In this document: positions 38,979 through 53,700 of the stretch, in pieces
Numbering within the stretch: position 1 is the first letter of the stretch
Layout of the letters: every line of letters begins with the position of its first letter
NCBI GenBank assembly: GCA_037178855.1
Contig: JASJZC010000007.1
Location: 6,510,001 to 6,574,000, forward strand
Source of the DNA: Oscheius sp. JU75
Taxonomy: Eukaryota; Nematoda; Chromadorea; Rhabditida; Rhabditidae
DNA: 64,000 nucleotides
Reading direction: 5' to 3'
Notes under the pieces: generated by a model
Database searches by the model: none
Told to the model about the DNA's origin: nothing
Seen by the model: the letters and a program-made list of their open reading frames with translations, nothing else
Program-made: the position numbers and the translations under genes

Positions 38979-41627
38979 TTTCGTCTGGAGAAGGCAGCAG
39001 TTTAGACTGTTTGTGGAAGATACGACTCGGCTATTCAACTTGAAGTTTTGACTCATAGCTGCTGCTTTTGGTCAGCGGTCCGTGGACGAAGAAGAAATGA
39101 TAAGATGATGGGTTTGGAACACCTAGCTGGTTTCAGCTGGTACATCTACTTCTGTGGCCGTACGTGTGTTCCCAACCGATAATGAGTCTCTTGAAGGGAC
39201 TGTATGCGTTTGCTTGACAGTGCATTAGCGAGTGACCCCGCGCCATTCATAGCGCTACTCTTACATCTTGGCCCACCTATTGTTCGGATGTTTCGAGACA
39301 TCTCCAAGGAGCGAATGACATCTAATTGAAGCAAAGGTAAACAGACATCGAAGAAACAAATATTCTGTTTTTATTAGATTTTCCCAATAAAGCATGTTTT
39401 CTATTCAGGAACGAGATAAGTACATTGGAATGAATCGGATACGTTCAATTAGCTGCAGATTACCTGGGTATTGTTCACAGGGCAGCTAACGTACTGAAAA
39501 ACACGTGGATTCGGAGTAATATGAGCGAACGCAATAGTTACGTCACCGATTACGTCGCAGTCTGATTGCTGATGAATAGTGAAACCGCCTAGCCAAAAAA
39601 ACCTTTTTATCGCTTTTTCAAAACCTTTGACCTGAAATTAACTGTCCCTTTATGGTCCCGCACAATAGGCGGCGCGCCAGACTGGGCTTCACGACTCTTG
39701 AATTCCGGTTTTCCGCCTTGCCATAGCTGATGCGGCCCTTACAAAATAGTACAAGCACATGACAGCAGAGCGGCCGCTCAAAAACAGGTCAAATGCTCGT
39801 CGACGACGCCCCCGTCGGACTTTGGTCGCTGTTGTGAAGACGGTAGATAGGGTATATTTAAATTGGTCTGATCGAGATCGATTAGTATTCATCTAAAGGG
39901 TAAGAGGAAATACTGTAAATATATCAATAAGTTCTACGTCTTGTTAGCCCTTTTAAGCCGCGAACGACCTCGAAACTAGGGCCGACTTTTCATCGTTCAG
40001 CCTCGCGCCGAGGACCTCAGTTTTTCATGAAACTCAGTCATACTTCGCTCTCGTCCAATTGATGACGATCTGGGACAACACCTTCTTGGCCCAGCAAATT
40101 TCTCTCAGTAGCTCGGTTGCGTGAGAGTGTGGACAAACAGCTGTCACCTTCACCTTACAGTACATTATAGGGAGCGTAGTGTCCACAGCGCAAGGTCGTC
40201 GCCGCATTTGCATATCCGAAGCAACCTTCACCTCGAGCATGCCCCGTCTTATCACGGGTAATTATCTTCTACCAGTGCCGTTGGTGCCACACCTTAATGC
40301 GAAGGCTACAATTCCTAGCTAACCGCACTTCTTCTACCCTTTGACTTTTACTGATTACTGTTTTGAATTACCTTGAACGGGGGAAAGTCGAGTAAGGTCG
40401 GTTTCCTTGATAGCGCAGTCACATGGCAAGTCTGTCCGAAAATCTAAGATGACCACTGCTCTCGACCTCGAGTAGAACCGTTTTGCCGCTGTTCGCTTCC
40501 CCGATACCACCTGGAATTACGAAACACTTTTATCGACTCCTCTCTCAGCAGTTGTCCTCTCAAGGTCGCAGGGCTTTTCGAAAGAGCTACTGACTATCGA
40601 CAGTACTCTCTCCCTTTTCTTCTCTCGAAAACAGATCAAAACACCTCATTCACTGGACTCTGGTCGTTAAAAATGTTACTTTCTCTTCTTTACCAACACA
40701 GTTAACCTTTTTCTTCTGCTTAGGCGGAGGTTTCCTTTTCCGAAAGAGCCAGCAAAGCACAGGTTATCCTTTTAAAACGGGTTTTGTGGGGAAGAGCATT
40801 GGGGGAGGGTGGAGGCTGTAGACAGAACCCCCACAGCGTAAATTGCTCTTGGCTCTTCTTTCTTTTCCAATCATGTACCTGTCATTTTTGAGATCAGCTG
40901 TCGGGTCAGCCAAGATGAACTTTTTTTCGACCTAAAACACATACGCTCTTATTTGCTGAATTGGATGCACATGCGACAAAAATGGAAAATCTTGTCCTGG
41001 CCTCTCCGCTTGTTGACGTCCCTCCCACCAACCTGACCAGTAACTAACTGTATAACTGAGAGAGAGAGAGGGAGCAACTCCTTCAATAGTCATCGATCGG
41101 CAAACTTGTATTTCGGTCCTACCGATGTTCAGTTAAGCGTCCTTTTCCAATTTCTTATCTCTAATGCATGCTCATACTTCCTCTTTCGGCTGACCGTCAA
41201 CTGGCACGAAGACTTCCATTGTAGACCTTTTGCTCTTAAGATACAGTAGCCCGTAGCTTATTGACAGTAGTGTGTTTGCTAGGTGCTCATTGGCTATTAT
41301 TCTCCGTTACACATCCGATCGACAGGCTAGCCAAACATGGCGCCATATTAACTGCTCGCCGCTCGCGCCTCCCTCATACAGGCATGGTTGCCAACCCGTG
41401 CCACACTGAATTACCAGCCTCGTCTGAGTCAGCCCGCTCATCCTAACCGCATTGTCTAGCTGATGCCCTTTACTTTGTCCGCGCTTTATGTTCTGTAGTC
41501 GTACTAATCTTTTTGCTAGGAAATGCGGATGTGCAGGTGTGCTGCGTGTTGCGCACTTTCTTTTTGCGGCTTTTTTTCTACAGCTCCCGTCTTCGGCAAA
41601 ACCAAATCCGCTCATTTGCAGAACGCG
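38979..41627. other. 2.6-kb stretch between Ly6-like gene and zinc-finger gene
   Basis: Mostly without recognisable genes. One well-bounded exon is listed separately (39464-39631, -). A minus-strand open frame at 40034-40255 has several cysteines but no clear splice sites. A short GA tract is at about 41056-41070. The right part, with pyrimidine-rich tracts, is probably the zinc-finger gene's promoter. Confidence 0.4.
39464..39631 (-). CDS. Isolated coding-like exon, secreted-domain pattern, unrecognised
   Basis: A 168-nt stretch (56 codons, phase 0) lies between a TTAATTTCAG acceptor and a CCCAG|GTAATC donor on the minus strand. It reads ...GGFTIHQQSDCDVIGDVTIA and FAHITPNPRVFQYVSCPVNN, ending TQ. 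The amphipathic strand pattern with two cysteines looks like part of a folded extracellular domain, but I cannot place the family. I did not find convincing partner exons. It could be the remains of a gene or a gene whose other exons I missed. Confidence 0.3.
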
Positions 41628-44600
41628 ATGCCGTACCGAGCAGAGCTTAAACGACCAGATCTTAAAGGTAAGTTCTTAGCTAAGACTGTTCCCACTTAAA
41701 GCAAAACAGTGATTGCGTGTTTTCGGCTGAGGGATTGGGGTCAAACACATTGGTCCTCACCTCGGAAAAAAGATGCAAAACTGCGCTGGACCCAATTTCT
41801 AGGGATGACCAAAAGTTTCACTGTTTTGACGCTTACGCAGCAGCAGATTGAGTGAGAATATTTGTCCAATTTATTTCGTCAATAATAACAAGGTCACGGA
41901 ATTTGTAAGTATGTGTGTTGCAACAATGCAACATCAAGGGTCACTCCAAAAAGTCAAATCTGTTCTTTCAGGGCAATTCCCGTGCTCCGTTTGTGGCAAA
42001 ATCTTTTGCCACTCCTCATCGCTAAGTAGACACCGTATGCAGGCTCACTTTAAGAGTTACACATGTACACAATGTAATCAAGAAATTTCGAGTGAGTCAT
42101 CTTTAGAGTTCAAAAATTAGATATTTCAAAAGCAATAAGAATTGAAATTCGTCTTTTCACGTCATGTGCACCCCACTGTTTTCATGTTTCTGAGCGGCGC
42201 GAGGCTTTCCATTTCCACAGAACTGGTTACTGTGATAGCGACAGCGGACAGTCGAGAGCGGCTGCCTGCCAAAATGTTTCCGGGGGATTCTAACTAGCGG
42301 CTATTTTGCATCAAATTATGTCGCCGATTGGCAGCAATGCGCCTCGAATAGGCTTATTGTCAAAAGAAATGGCAACAAGCAAAGAAAAGGTCATGGTTCT
42401 ATTTGGGGAAGGAGGATTAGCAGGTCTCACAATTACCACGTGGTACTACAGTATTTACTGCAGTCGCGCGCAACAGCTTATTGCTCCCTCTATTTGGGCG
42501 CTTTTGAGCTAGTTCATTAGTTTTATTTGCACACGACGCTCATACCGTATGCCTCCAATAGCTGCTCTTTCCCGAAATAGAAGGTGCCTGGGAGACATGG
42601 GGTCAGGAATTCTTTTACACAAACGGTCACAGCCACTTCTTTGCCTGTACTTAACGTGACCAGTAGCCGAAAGACACGCGCAAAAATGCGTCGAGCGTCT
42701 TTTTCGCTACGCTGTTGCGCAATTGAGTTAGCTACTATTTGTCTGCCCTCAATTGTAGCGGCTTCCTGTAAAGCAAGTGCGAGTCCTTCCCCGTTATCTG
42801 AGAACCTTATTCACGACGCATAATTACCGTCTGATGGCATGCGCAGACATTTGACTCGCGTGAGAAATGGGCTGCTAACCTTGCTTCTCAACATACCGTA
42901 ACGAGGTTTAAAACGATAATTGTCCGCTTTTTCAAAACTCAAGCAGCCAAAAAGTGAAAGCGAGAGTATACCGTATCGGGATTCCATTTTGTCAGATCGT
43001 CAATTTTTACTGGCAGCGATTATTCCAGTCAAAACCGGAACGAGAATGAGTAAGCAGAGTCTGTGTCGCCATGCACTCCAAAAATAATCCGATACAAAGA
43101 GCTCATTCTGCGCTTTCGCTACAGTAATTGCTTTGGCAGTAAAGCATTTGGAATGCCGCATAAGAGAAGGATAGGTTTCAAGGGGTGGGGACAAAGAGAC
43201 AAAGGATCACGACAAACAGTGGAAAGCAATTAGGTGAGATCTATCGTGAACTGGCGTTGTTGCAGTGTGAGCGTGAAGGGGAAAAATGTAAGGAGAAAAC
43301 GAGACAAACTGAGTGTGACGTTAGCAGCAGCAACCCGCGCTTGTCTACACTGCTAATCAAGTTTTTGGCCTTCGTTTGTTAAAGCGGAACCTTCAGGTAA
43401 TGAGACACTACGTTCTCACATGTTTCGCATGCACAGTATCAGCAGAATGTTCATGTGCAGGTGTTGCAACTGGGCCTTCCCGGACAAGACCAGCCTGCAT
43501 ATCCATATGCAAAGTATGCTGAGAAATGGGACGCCAGGGGAGGTGGCAGTTCTGGCCAGAAGTTCAACTGAAGGTAGAAGGCTTCACATACTGGCGAAGA
43601 GAATGTTTCAGATGGTCCCTCTGATTCCGGAGAAGCATGCTCTTTCTCACCTGAACAGCTTCAACACAAGCTTCATGGAAACAATAACAGTTCCAAGCTC
43701 ATAAATAACAATCTCGGTTCAATCTTCCCCAATGCCCTCAAACAAGAAAATCTGCTACAGTTTATGCAAAAGGTACTATCTAAACCTCTACGTAAGAATC
43801 AAATGTTTAGGATAATACACTCGGCGGTCTCGATATGGCTACCTTGCCCTCAAACCAGTGGCTTTCTGCATGGCTCGCCAATAATCCGTTCGCACCAAAC
43901 CTTGGTCTCGGAATCTCCGCTGCTGGCTCCAAGAACAGTGGAACTCATGAGGATGACGTGAAAGAAGACAATGATTCTGACATGGACGACGTCTTGGAAA
44001 TCGAGACAACCGAAGAAGACTTGAAAGAAGAAGAGATGGCTGCCCACAGTCCAAGAGTAAAAATGGTGTATGGGTATCTCATTTCAGTTTTCAGTTTACT
44101 GTGAAGTCCGAATGTGTTGATGAAGAGAAGATTGACATGAAGGGTTCCTTGAAAAGAAAAGCTACTCGTCCCATTCAGATGACCAAAACTGACGAGTCTG
44201 AGGTAATCGAACAGAAGCGCAAATAGCAAAAACAGTCTTTAGAACACACCAGAATCGTTGAATGTGACCCTTGAAGAAAAAGAAAGCTGCTTGGCGGAAC
44301 AACTTTCGCCCACAGTTTCCGATTCTCACACGAGTGGTACCAGTTCTCATCGCGGAGATAGCCCAAGAAAGTGTTTCGATTGCCAGGTATGCGATCCTAA
44401 GAAACTCGGCGTAAAGCAAACTTCAGTTGACGAAAGGACAGTTGTTACTGTCGGAGGCAAAGGCTCGCCAATACGAGTCAAAAATTGCCCAGCTTGAAAC
44501 CCGAATTCTTGAGCTGCAGAAGGAGAGACTCGTTGAGAAGCCCGAATATCTCTTGGTAAGAATAGGTATTGTGCCACAAATCTCATTGTTTTAGCCGACA

Positions 44601-44735
44601 GCAAGTGCTCATCCATTGCCTCTGTTCCCTCAGGTGCCACCGCAACAGCAGCTCCTGATGCAGAACCTGCAGAATCCCGCCATGAAAATGCTTTTCCACA
44701 ATATGCTGGCCAATTTGAATCGTCAGCCTTGTTGA
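41628..44735 (+). CDS. C2H2 zinc-finger transcription-factor-like protein
   Basis: Probable nuclear DNA-binding protein. Exons 41628-41667, 41972-42091, 43397-43573, 43612-43772, 43811-44056, 44095-44202, 44243-44386, 44427-44555 and 44595-44735 join in frame to 421 residues. Start MPYRAELKRPDLKG lies 7 bases after a TTTGCAG acceptor. Three fingers occupy about 15-95: FPCSVCGKIFCHSSSLSRHR, YTCTQCNQEISSNETLRSH, MCRCCNWAFPDKTSLHIHMQ. A Ser/Asn-rich middle and a strongly acidic segment (DDVKEDNDSDMDDVLEIETT) follow, possibly an activation region, then a coiled coil (ESKIAQLETRILELQKERL) and a Gln/Met/Asn-rich end. Intron 2 is 1.3 kb, far longer than the rest. Similar proteins exist in nematodes but I cannot give a symbol. 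Exon 7 (44243-44386) is duplicated at 45403 onward. Confidence 0.86.
44201..44385 (+). repeat. Direct repeat, copy 1 (intron plus exon 7 of the zinc-finger gene)
   Basis: 185 bases starting at the AG|GTAATCG donor of exon 6 and ending inside the last codon of exon 7. It matches 45362-45546 with five differences by eye (about 97% identity), two of which change an amino acid. Confidence 0.9.
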
Positions 44736-47718
44736 ATCTTTTGTTCTGTACATAACCCATCTCTCCTTCCAATGTGTTGGTCTGCAATACCTAGAAACTG
44801 GTTATAGCATCTAGACCTTTTAGCCTCTGATCCTCAAAAACTTTTGAATTGCGGTACGTTTTAGCCGTTCTATGTTTTGTCTAGTAGAGAGAGAAAATCT
44901 GTTCTGTGTGTATTTCAGGGTAGAAAACCCGCTGCAATCCTCACGAGGCGATAGCGTGCAACCGATCATTGATAGTCAACACACTCAGTAGTGTCATTCT
45001 CTTGTCGCATTTTTGTGCAGTATTTCATTTGAATCTTTGCCAATAAAAGTATGTTTCGTTATTTTTATCTCAAATTCAGCATTTGCTTTCTTTTCAATAA
45101 GAGGAAGAACGAATGAATTGAAAATATATTTCCACTATAGAAGTTTCTATATCTTAAAAACATCAACAATATCTGCTAAAGATGTTATTCAAATATGTGA
45201 TCACTTAGAAATCTAGGACCTCTGGCGAACGAGATAAGATTGGCAGCCTTTGCAAGGAGAACATGGAGTGGGTGCAAACATGTTGCAATGATTGTTGGTC
45301 AGATATCTCAGCAGACCGAAGTGTTGTAGGCTATGTTACGGACGATTTCCATCGATCCGTCAGGTAATCGAACAGAAGCGCAAATAGCAAAAACAGTCTT
45401 TAGAACACACCAGAATCGTTGAATGTGACCCTTGAAGAGAAAGAAAGCTGCCTGGCGGAACAACTTTCGTCCACAGTTTCCGATTCTCACACGAGTGGTA
45501 CCAGTTCTCATCGCGGAGAAAGCCCAAGAAAGTGTTTTGATTGCCATGGCCATTGTCAGAAACCAATCGTGAGTCCCACGATTATTGCTGAGCCGGTGCC
45601 TGCGGCGTTTTGTGGACGACGGGATTTTGGCTTTTTTTTAATTCATAAACCAGACTTTTTTGCTTCCCCCGGGTAGCTTTATTCGGAGGACAACAAGCTG
45701 AGAAGGACAGAGTTTGAAAGAGGTGAAACACTCTTACCGTCTTGGCTGCCATATCCATCTTCGATCCCAGAATAGACGCTATAGCTCTCGGCAGATTGCT
45801 GTAGCGTCTCTCACGTTGGCGGAAAATTCGGAGGATGCCTCTACGAAGTTTGATTCCAGTTTCTTCTCGATAGAAACGAAGCAACTTTTAATAATGAACG
45901 AGTTTGTTCTCTTCACGGAATAGGATTTACTCGAAGAAGTTGAGAAGACGCTAATCGTTTCCTTTGATCTCTAAAGTTAGCTCGTCTGGTCGTAGCAACC
46001 TGTATAAGAAAATCGAACAAGAAAAAGTGACTGACTCATTCCTCGCTTTTCTTGACATTAAAACGGCTGAAGGTATTCATTGAGTGAAGGCTATCGTTTT
46101 CTGATTTCGAAATCCTTGGCTTGTTCGTCAAATTCGGTCTCGAGGAAGACGTGTGATCGTCAACGCTGTTCTCCTAACCAGCGACATCTGGTCGAAGTGA
46201 TAGTTTGTCTGAATTAATCGCCTTGTCACAAATTTCTGAAACTAATTGCCCTTTTGGCTCCTTTCCAGGTCCTTTTCCATCCATCATTCTCTGAAAAAAA
46301 CTACGTGAAAAGAGCATGAAGTAGTATCTCTACCATCTAAAGCGCGATAGTTTCTGTGGTAGACTCTGTTTATTTGTTTGTTTGTTTGTCCGAGTCCATG
46401 AAATTGAAGCCAGCCAATAATGCTGTCCAGAAGTTTTGTTGTTCAAAAACAGTTATTGCCTAATTTGGGTGGCAATTCAACTTTGGATGCGCCAGAGCTT
46501 TGTTTTTGTCGCAGTGAAGCCACTGGAAGCCTTTTGATACTACGAAGCGGCGCAGCCGCCAATGCAAACGGGATACAAAAAGAGGGCTGGTAGAGCACTA
46601 ATCTGCGAATGGGAGAGTTTTGAAAACAAAAAACTTCCAGATTCGCCTTGTTGGTGGCTTCCAGGCTACGGAAGCAACTGAAGCAGTCAATGAAATTCTG
46701 CTGTTAACAAGAAGAGCTGTAGCACTGGGACTTTCTTCAGCCATAATCATATATAAAAGAACTAGCAGAGTACGCGCGAGATAAGGAAAACTCGAGCCGG
46801 ACAGTGAGAGATCTACCATAAGATTGATAAAGATTTGTGTAAGCAGCTCTGAGCGACACTGTTTCCGTAAGCATTCAAATCACGCACCACTAATGCACCA
46901 TACCAGGTCTCTGGACAAGTTTCAGCGAATATTTGAAAGAGAAGCAGTTAGACTGTTGAGGATGAACACTACTATAGAAGGGTACGTGAGGCGAGCAAAA
47001 GGCCACCAGAGAAATCCAGCAAGACAACTGTCCACAGAATCCAGCTGTTGCGCAATAGAGGAAACGAGCTCTGTCGGTTTCTCTAGACCTAGCAAGAAAG
47101 TGATCATAGGCAGGCTCTACCATATACAATCAGAGCGTCCTACTCGAGTCAGTAAAAAGAATAGAACGTCGAAAAGAAGGTGAAAAAACCAAAAATATAG
47201 GAATCGCAGTAAAAAGGGGCAGACGAAACCGTTAGAGGCATTCTTTGCTTATACTGAGAAGCGAATTTGCCACATATTTTTCGTGTTTGGTCTTGTTAGT
47301 GAAATCTTGTGTCTTTTCACGCCAATTTGCACCAGTATACATGATCTTTTGACATCTAGATCTGAATACTGTTGCTGAGCTTCAAAACTAGTCACTGACG
47401 CGCCACTGAAAAAAACTGAGGCAACACACAAGCACCAGCCTTGACTAGTTTCAGTGGAGAAGGATATGATCTGAAAGTCACAAGTTCACGATTTTTTTCA
47501 CGCAAAGTCGGAGTATTCTGCAAAGTCTAGTAGGACTACGGAGGCAAAGCAATGGTTAAATCATCCAATTTATTTTTCACTGAATCACTATTTTCGTCCA
47601 TTACAAGCAGCAGCTAACATCTACATGAAACGAAAGTGTTTGACCAGATTGAGCCGTCACATCTACACATATTGCTCGGAAACCAGCTTGAAGTGGCACG
47701 GACCATTAGATGAGATCA
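44736..47718. other. 3-kb stretch between zinc-finger and choline kinase genes
   Basis: Contains the exon copy listed above. I recognise no other gene. A plus-strand open stretch near 46645-46785 and another at 46824-47183 (119 codons, Arg/Lys-rich end) look weakly coding but have no family resemblance. A TTTG tract lies at about 46371-46388. Confidence 0.4.
45362..45546 (+). repeat. Direct repeat, copy 2, downstream of the zinc-finger gene
   Basis: Copy of 44201-44385 lying 626 bases after the zinc-finger stop codon. It keeps the intron, its TCTTTAG acceptor and an open exon frame; the frame runs on for about 40 codons into unrelated DNA. It could be a stray duplication or an alternative last exon. 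Confidence 0.9.
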
Positions 47719-49345
<1,627 letters not shown>

Positions 49346-50780
49346 TCCTCTAGAAACAGAAAATCGAGAAAGATGCGTCATACTACTGGTGCGCAAATGG
49401 CATGGGAGAACGCGGATATTTTGATGGCAGACTGGATATTATGTTTAATTAGGGGGCTCTATTCCTTAGGAGTTATCGACCCAGCTCCGCACTTTTTAGA
49501 ATTATAAATTGTATAGGAGGCCGTCTGGACAGCTGAGCCGAACGCGGAAAACTAAATGACCTCAACTTCTAAGCAACGAAAAAAGCGCCGATGTACGGAA
49601 AATCATCATAGCTGGTGGAAAGATGTTTGTCTCGAATCTAGAGGGAAGCATAGGTGTGAAACAGAGGCCAATTGCCAGCAGGTGATGTATGATAGTCCAC
49701 TAGGCTGGCAGGATGAATAGGAAAGACTAAACCACTGGCTTTCGTGGTGCACCACTTCTCGATCGGAACTATTAAGATTTTTCTCCGGCTCTCTGACAGC
49801 ATGCCTCGAAATCGATTCCGGCACCGACTCATAAATATTCTCGATCGATGATACATTACACAGAAGAACGGCACACACCAAACTGTCCAAGTGGTCCACG
49901 AAAAAATATGAAGGCGCGCGTCTGAATACTTACCGAAAGTGGCCTTCTGCGAGAATCATCGTTATTGCAGCCGGTCTCCTTCTGGAAAAGACAAAGAGTT
50001 GAAAAAACTTGAAAAGAGAGAAGGGAAGGACATTTACAAGAGAAAAACAGTCTTGTCTCAAGGAACAATACGCTGTTTGCAAGAAGAGCACCGAGAGCAG
50101 TGTTTCCTTCTCTCTAGGCGAAAAACGGCCGAGGGTGCGCAAATAAAGCAGTCTGCCAACGACTTGAATTTAATTTTACGGACTAGACTGATGAACTTCT
50201 GAAAATGTTTAAATAGGTTAGCTTTGGCGAGGTTTAAAATCCGGCGGAACCTACGATGCATTTTAAGGTACACACATTTGCTTAGAACTATCTAAAGTAC
50301 GTAGATGCAACAGAAAAGGAAACATTGGACTGAGGTTTGGCTCCTGAAAGAGAGGGTCATTCGGAATCGATACGATGGCGTGCTTCTCCCAACGCATCAA
50401 CTCTTTCCGGGATTCTTTCCGGAAAAATTGGAAAGAGTAACGGATTGTTTTGTTATCCTCTTTTTCTAATGTGATGCGGGTGGAGAATCAGAAATTTAAG
50501 CGCGATATTCCCACTAGGATATAATATTCCAGTCACGCAATTTTTTTCATTTCAGAAATTTGAAAAGAGAGAAGTAACAATTATTTAATGACTCTAGACA
50601 TCTGTACAATTTCGTATTTTGAGATCTCGTAAATGAAAAATTTGGAGCAAGCAGAATAGGAAAACAATTTGTGATACCGGGGAGGCACAGAATGACACTC
50701 GTATAGCTGGAAATCAGTCAGGAAAGTCAAAGGAACGGGGGACTAGACGAACATCACATAAGGAAGAGAAATAATTTGCA
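49346..50780. other. 1.4-kb spacer between choline kinase and sulfotransferase genes
   Basis: No gene recognised on either strand. Several open frames of 60-100 codons overlap one another without splice signals. Probably the choline kinase promoter and sulfotransferase 3' flank. Confidence 0.45.
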
Positions 50781-53700
50781 TTACTGCCAATGGAAATGAC
50801 GGTTAATCATCCGGTAAAACTTTTCGTTTTCCGCTGCATAAAAGTTCCTGAGAGTATCCAAAACTCCAGGAGACACATTCGGATGTTTCCGTCCTTTTGT
50901 TTTGCCCAGGCAATGCAGCTTGTTGTCCGTTTTCCTGATGCAGGGAAAGTTTTTCACAGGATCCACTCCAAAGTCGGTAGCTTTCACAACTGAAATTTCA
51001 GATTGTTTATTACTACGTGAAAATGGCTACCTGGAGTGAGTCCCAAGAACTTTTCAGTGTCAGCCACTTCTTTTTCGGGGTCTGTGATAAGACGTTCTCC
51101 ATCAACAATGTGAATCTGTTCTAAGGGGAAGTGCTTCAGCCATCTGAAAGGAATTTGATTAAACTGGAAAAAGCATTTAATACCTGGTCAAATAGCGATG
51201 GTAGACGCCGATCTTTATGGCTCCCCAATTGGCGTTCACTCCATTCACTTTATCGCTACAGTTCGCTTTCAGCCAACTGCTGCAATCACCTGTAGTCATC
51301 TCCTCAAAAGAGGGCATTTGACCAAGTCGTCTCTTCTTGGTGGAGGCTTGAGTGTACTCTGGAAAGGTGAATTGCCAGAAAAATCAGCTGATTCTTACCA
51401 GAAATGGCTCTGGTGACAGGGTCACGAACGACGAGGATGAGTTTCATGTTGGGATCAAGGGCCTTGATCCGTTCGGGAGCGTTTTTGCTGTGAAAGTAGG
51501 CCGGACTCTTCTCTATCGTTAGCTGATCCCCGTTCGTTTCGGGCATTCGTTCTCTGAAAAAAGACATTGAATCAACGGCGTCTCCTGGAACGCGCAAAAA
51601 AAAAACGACATTCATTAATTCCCGGAGCCATTACGGTTGCGAACGGTCCCAATTGCTATTATCGCTGAGGTGACAGTCACATAACTCTTCGGCGGCGCCT
51701 TTCCAGCACCCCATATCTGGCAGAGATTTGCGCAACTCGCAAGGCCGAGAATGAGAGCGACTGATACCTTGGCTCCCCTCTAACCAAATGCATCCAGTCA
51801 ACTGGACGCAAAGTGCCCAATTGTGTGACACTTTGCCGCACTCACCGGTGCCAGCTAATATTAATTTTTATTACCAACGGGAGTGGTCGCCGAGGTGGGA
51901 GAGTTCACACTGGGGCTCGTAAAAGGTGGATCAAAGATACCGCTAGCTGTAATACAAGAGTGACATCTTGCCACCCACCACTACTTACAGTTGTCTTTTC
52001 TTGGGAATTGTCAGGTCGGCGTCACTAACGACTTGCACTTTAAGGAGGATAAATATGTATCTTGGCTGGGTGTGCTGATTGAATAAACACGGAGAGTAAT
52101 GGAGGAACAACAAGGTTCTAGAAGATACTAATTACGTATTCCCAATCACATTAAGAGCCAACGCCAGTTCACATTACAAGACAGATCCTCGCGCTCGGAT
52201 CCGACTGCAAAACAACTGTCGGATTGGACAAAAGTAATGGATCAAGTAAACATCGCCCAGATTCTGACCCTTGGAGAAGCCGGCACCTCTGATCACAGCG
52301 GTGTTCGACTTCCTGGTGGGTATCATATTCGGGTGCTGCTTATTTGTCGAGATGATGCAGGGTTACGCACTGTTTGCGGTCAAGTTAATCCTTCCAAATA
52401 AGGATGGGCGCTAAGGAAACACGAGAAAGATTTGTGTCAAAAGGTTTCCAAAAAAACCTAATTGTTCCCTAGATATCCCCTCAGCAAAGGAGCTGTTGAT
52501 AACAGTGAGCTGTCGTCTGGGTACTGCTAAGTAGAACAATTATCGTTAGATCATGAGCAGATGTCGTTCTGCGTCTCCGGAGCCTGTTGTTCTCTCGAAT
52601 ATCTTGATCTCCCTAAGTGACCGCAGGGAATCTGCGTCTCCATGCAAAGCCTGCTATTCTCCGCCCAAGATGTCCGCTTCAGCCAGCATGAGTACTGAGA
52701 CTCGGTAATGAGACAATCTCCTAAGCAATTTTCATTTCCCCAAAGACAGGTCCGTTTCCTGCTAATTGGGATATGGAGACTACGTCTAGAAGCTCAAAGA
52801 AGTTGTAAACTGCCCCTAGACATAAAACAGTTAGTTAATCAATCAACGGATTAGGTTGGCACATGTTGCCGCGAGCAGGTGAGGTCACCTAGTCTAAAAA
52901 AGCGGCACCGCAACGCATCTGTTCGCCAGACAGATATCGGATCATTTGTGGTAATTTTTCTCTGACGTAATTGCTTTCGCTAGGCCGCATGGTAGACCGG
53001 CCTCCAATCAGATTTGCACCCCCGGTCAAACGGTAGCCGCTTCCGGACAAACAACGCGCTGTGTTTTTGAGCTTGAGGGTCATTGCTTATGCTCTGAGCT
53101 GAAGGCTGAACAGAATCACACTTTTTCGTGATTGACAGTTGGCTGATTGTCGTCCATTACAGTGCGCCAAGGTGGCACGTCCGGGCCATAAAACTACCTC
53201 ACAGGTGACGACAGACAGATTGGTGTGCTCAGCTGTAACAGACAGATGGGGGTCCCCAACTTTTACCCAAGGTTTGCCCTTCTTCAATTAGATGACACAT
53301 ATTGAATACAATTCCCTCAGATTTTCGGGTCTATTTGTCGCTGCACAGCGCCGTTGATTAACAGCTTGTACAGTTGTCGTCCACGGGGTGACAAATTGAC
53401 GCCTGCTCTGGTCACATCGTCCTCTTGGCTGAGCCGACAAATATCAGCAACTCCAGTTATGATCGGAACATATCTGGACTTTTGGCCTCAAATTTGGGAA
53501 GGAGGGTGATGGCTGTCTCTTTTCTCTGCTGCCAAATGTTATCGGAACATGTCAATCAGATATGGGAAGAAAGCGAGCTTGTTCACCTGTCCTACTCACA
53601 CAGACAAGCACAGCCACCTGTGAGGTATCGAATAACCATTGCCGCTCAAACAGGACAGGATTAGAAACTAGCTTGGGGTGCTCTCCATCTGGGCGCCATT

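Noticed and set aside
40034..40255. Cysteine-containing 73-codon minus-strand frame
   Set aside because: No signal peptide, no clear splice sites and no recognisable family.
46824..47183. A 119-codon plus-strand frame with a basic end
   Set aside because: No family resemblance and no flanking splice or promoter support; an overlapping minus-strand frame is equally open.
52570..52680. Imperfect short direct repeat (ctgcgtctcc ... cctg) in the sulfotransferase intron
   Set aside because: Too short and imperfect to call a repeat family or mobile element.
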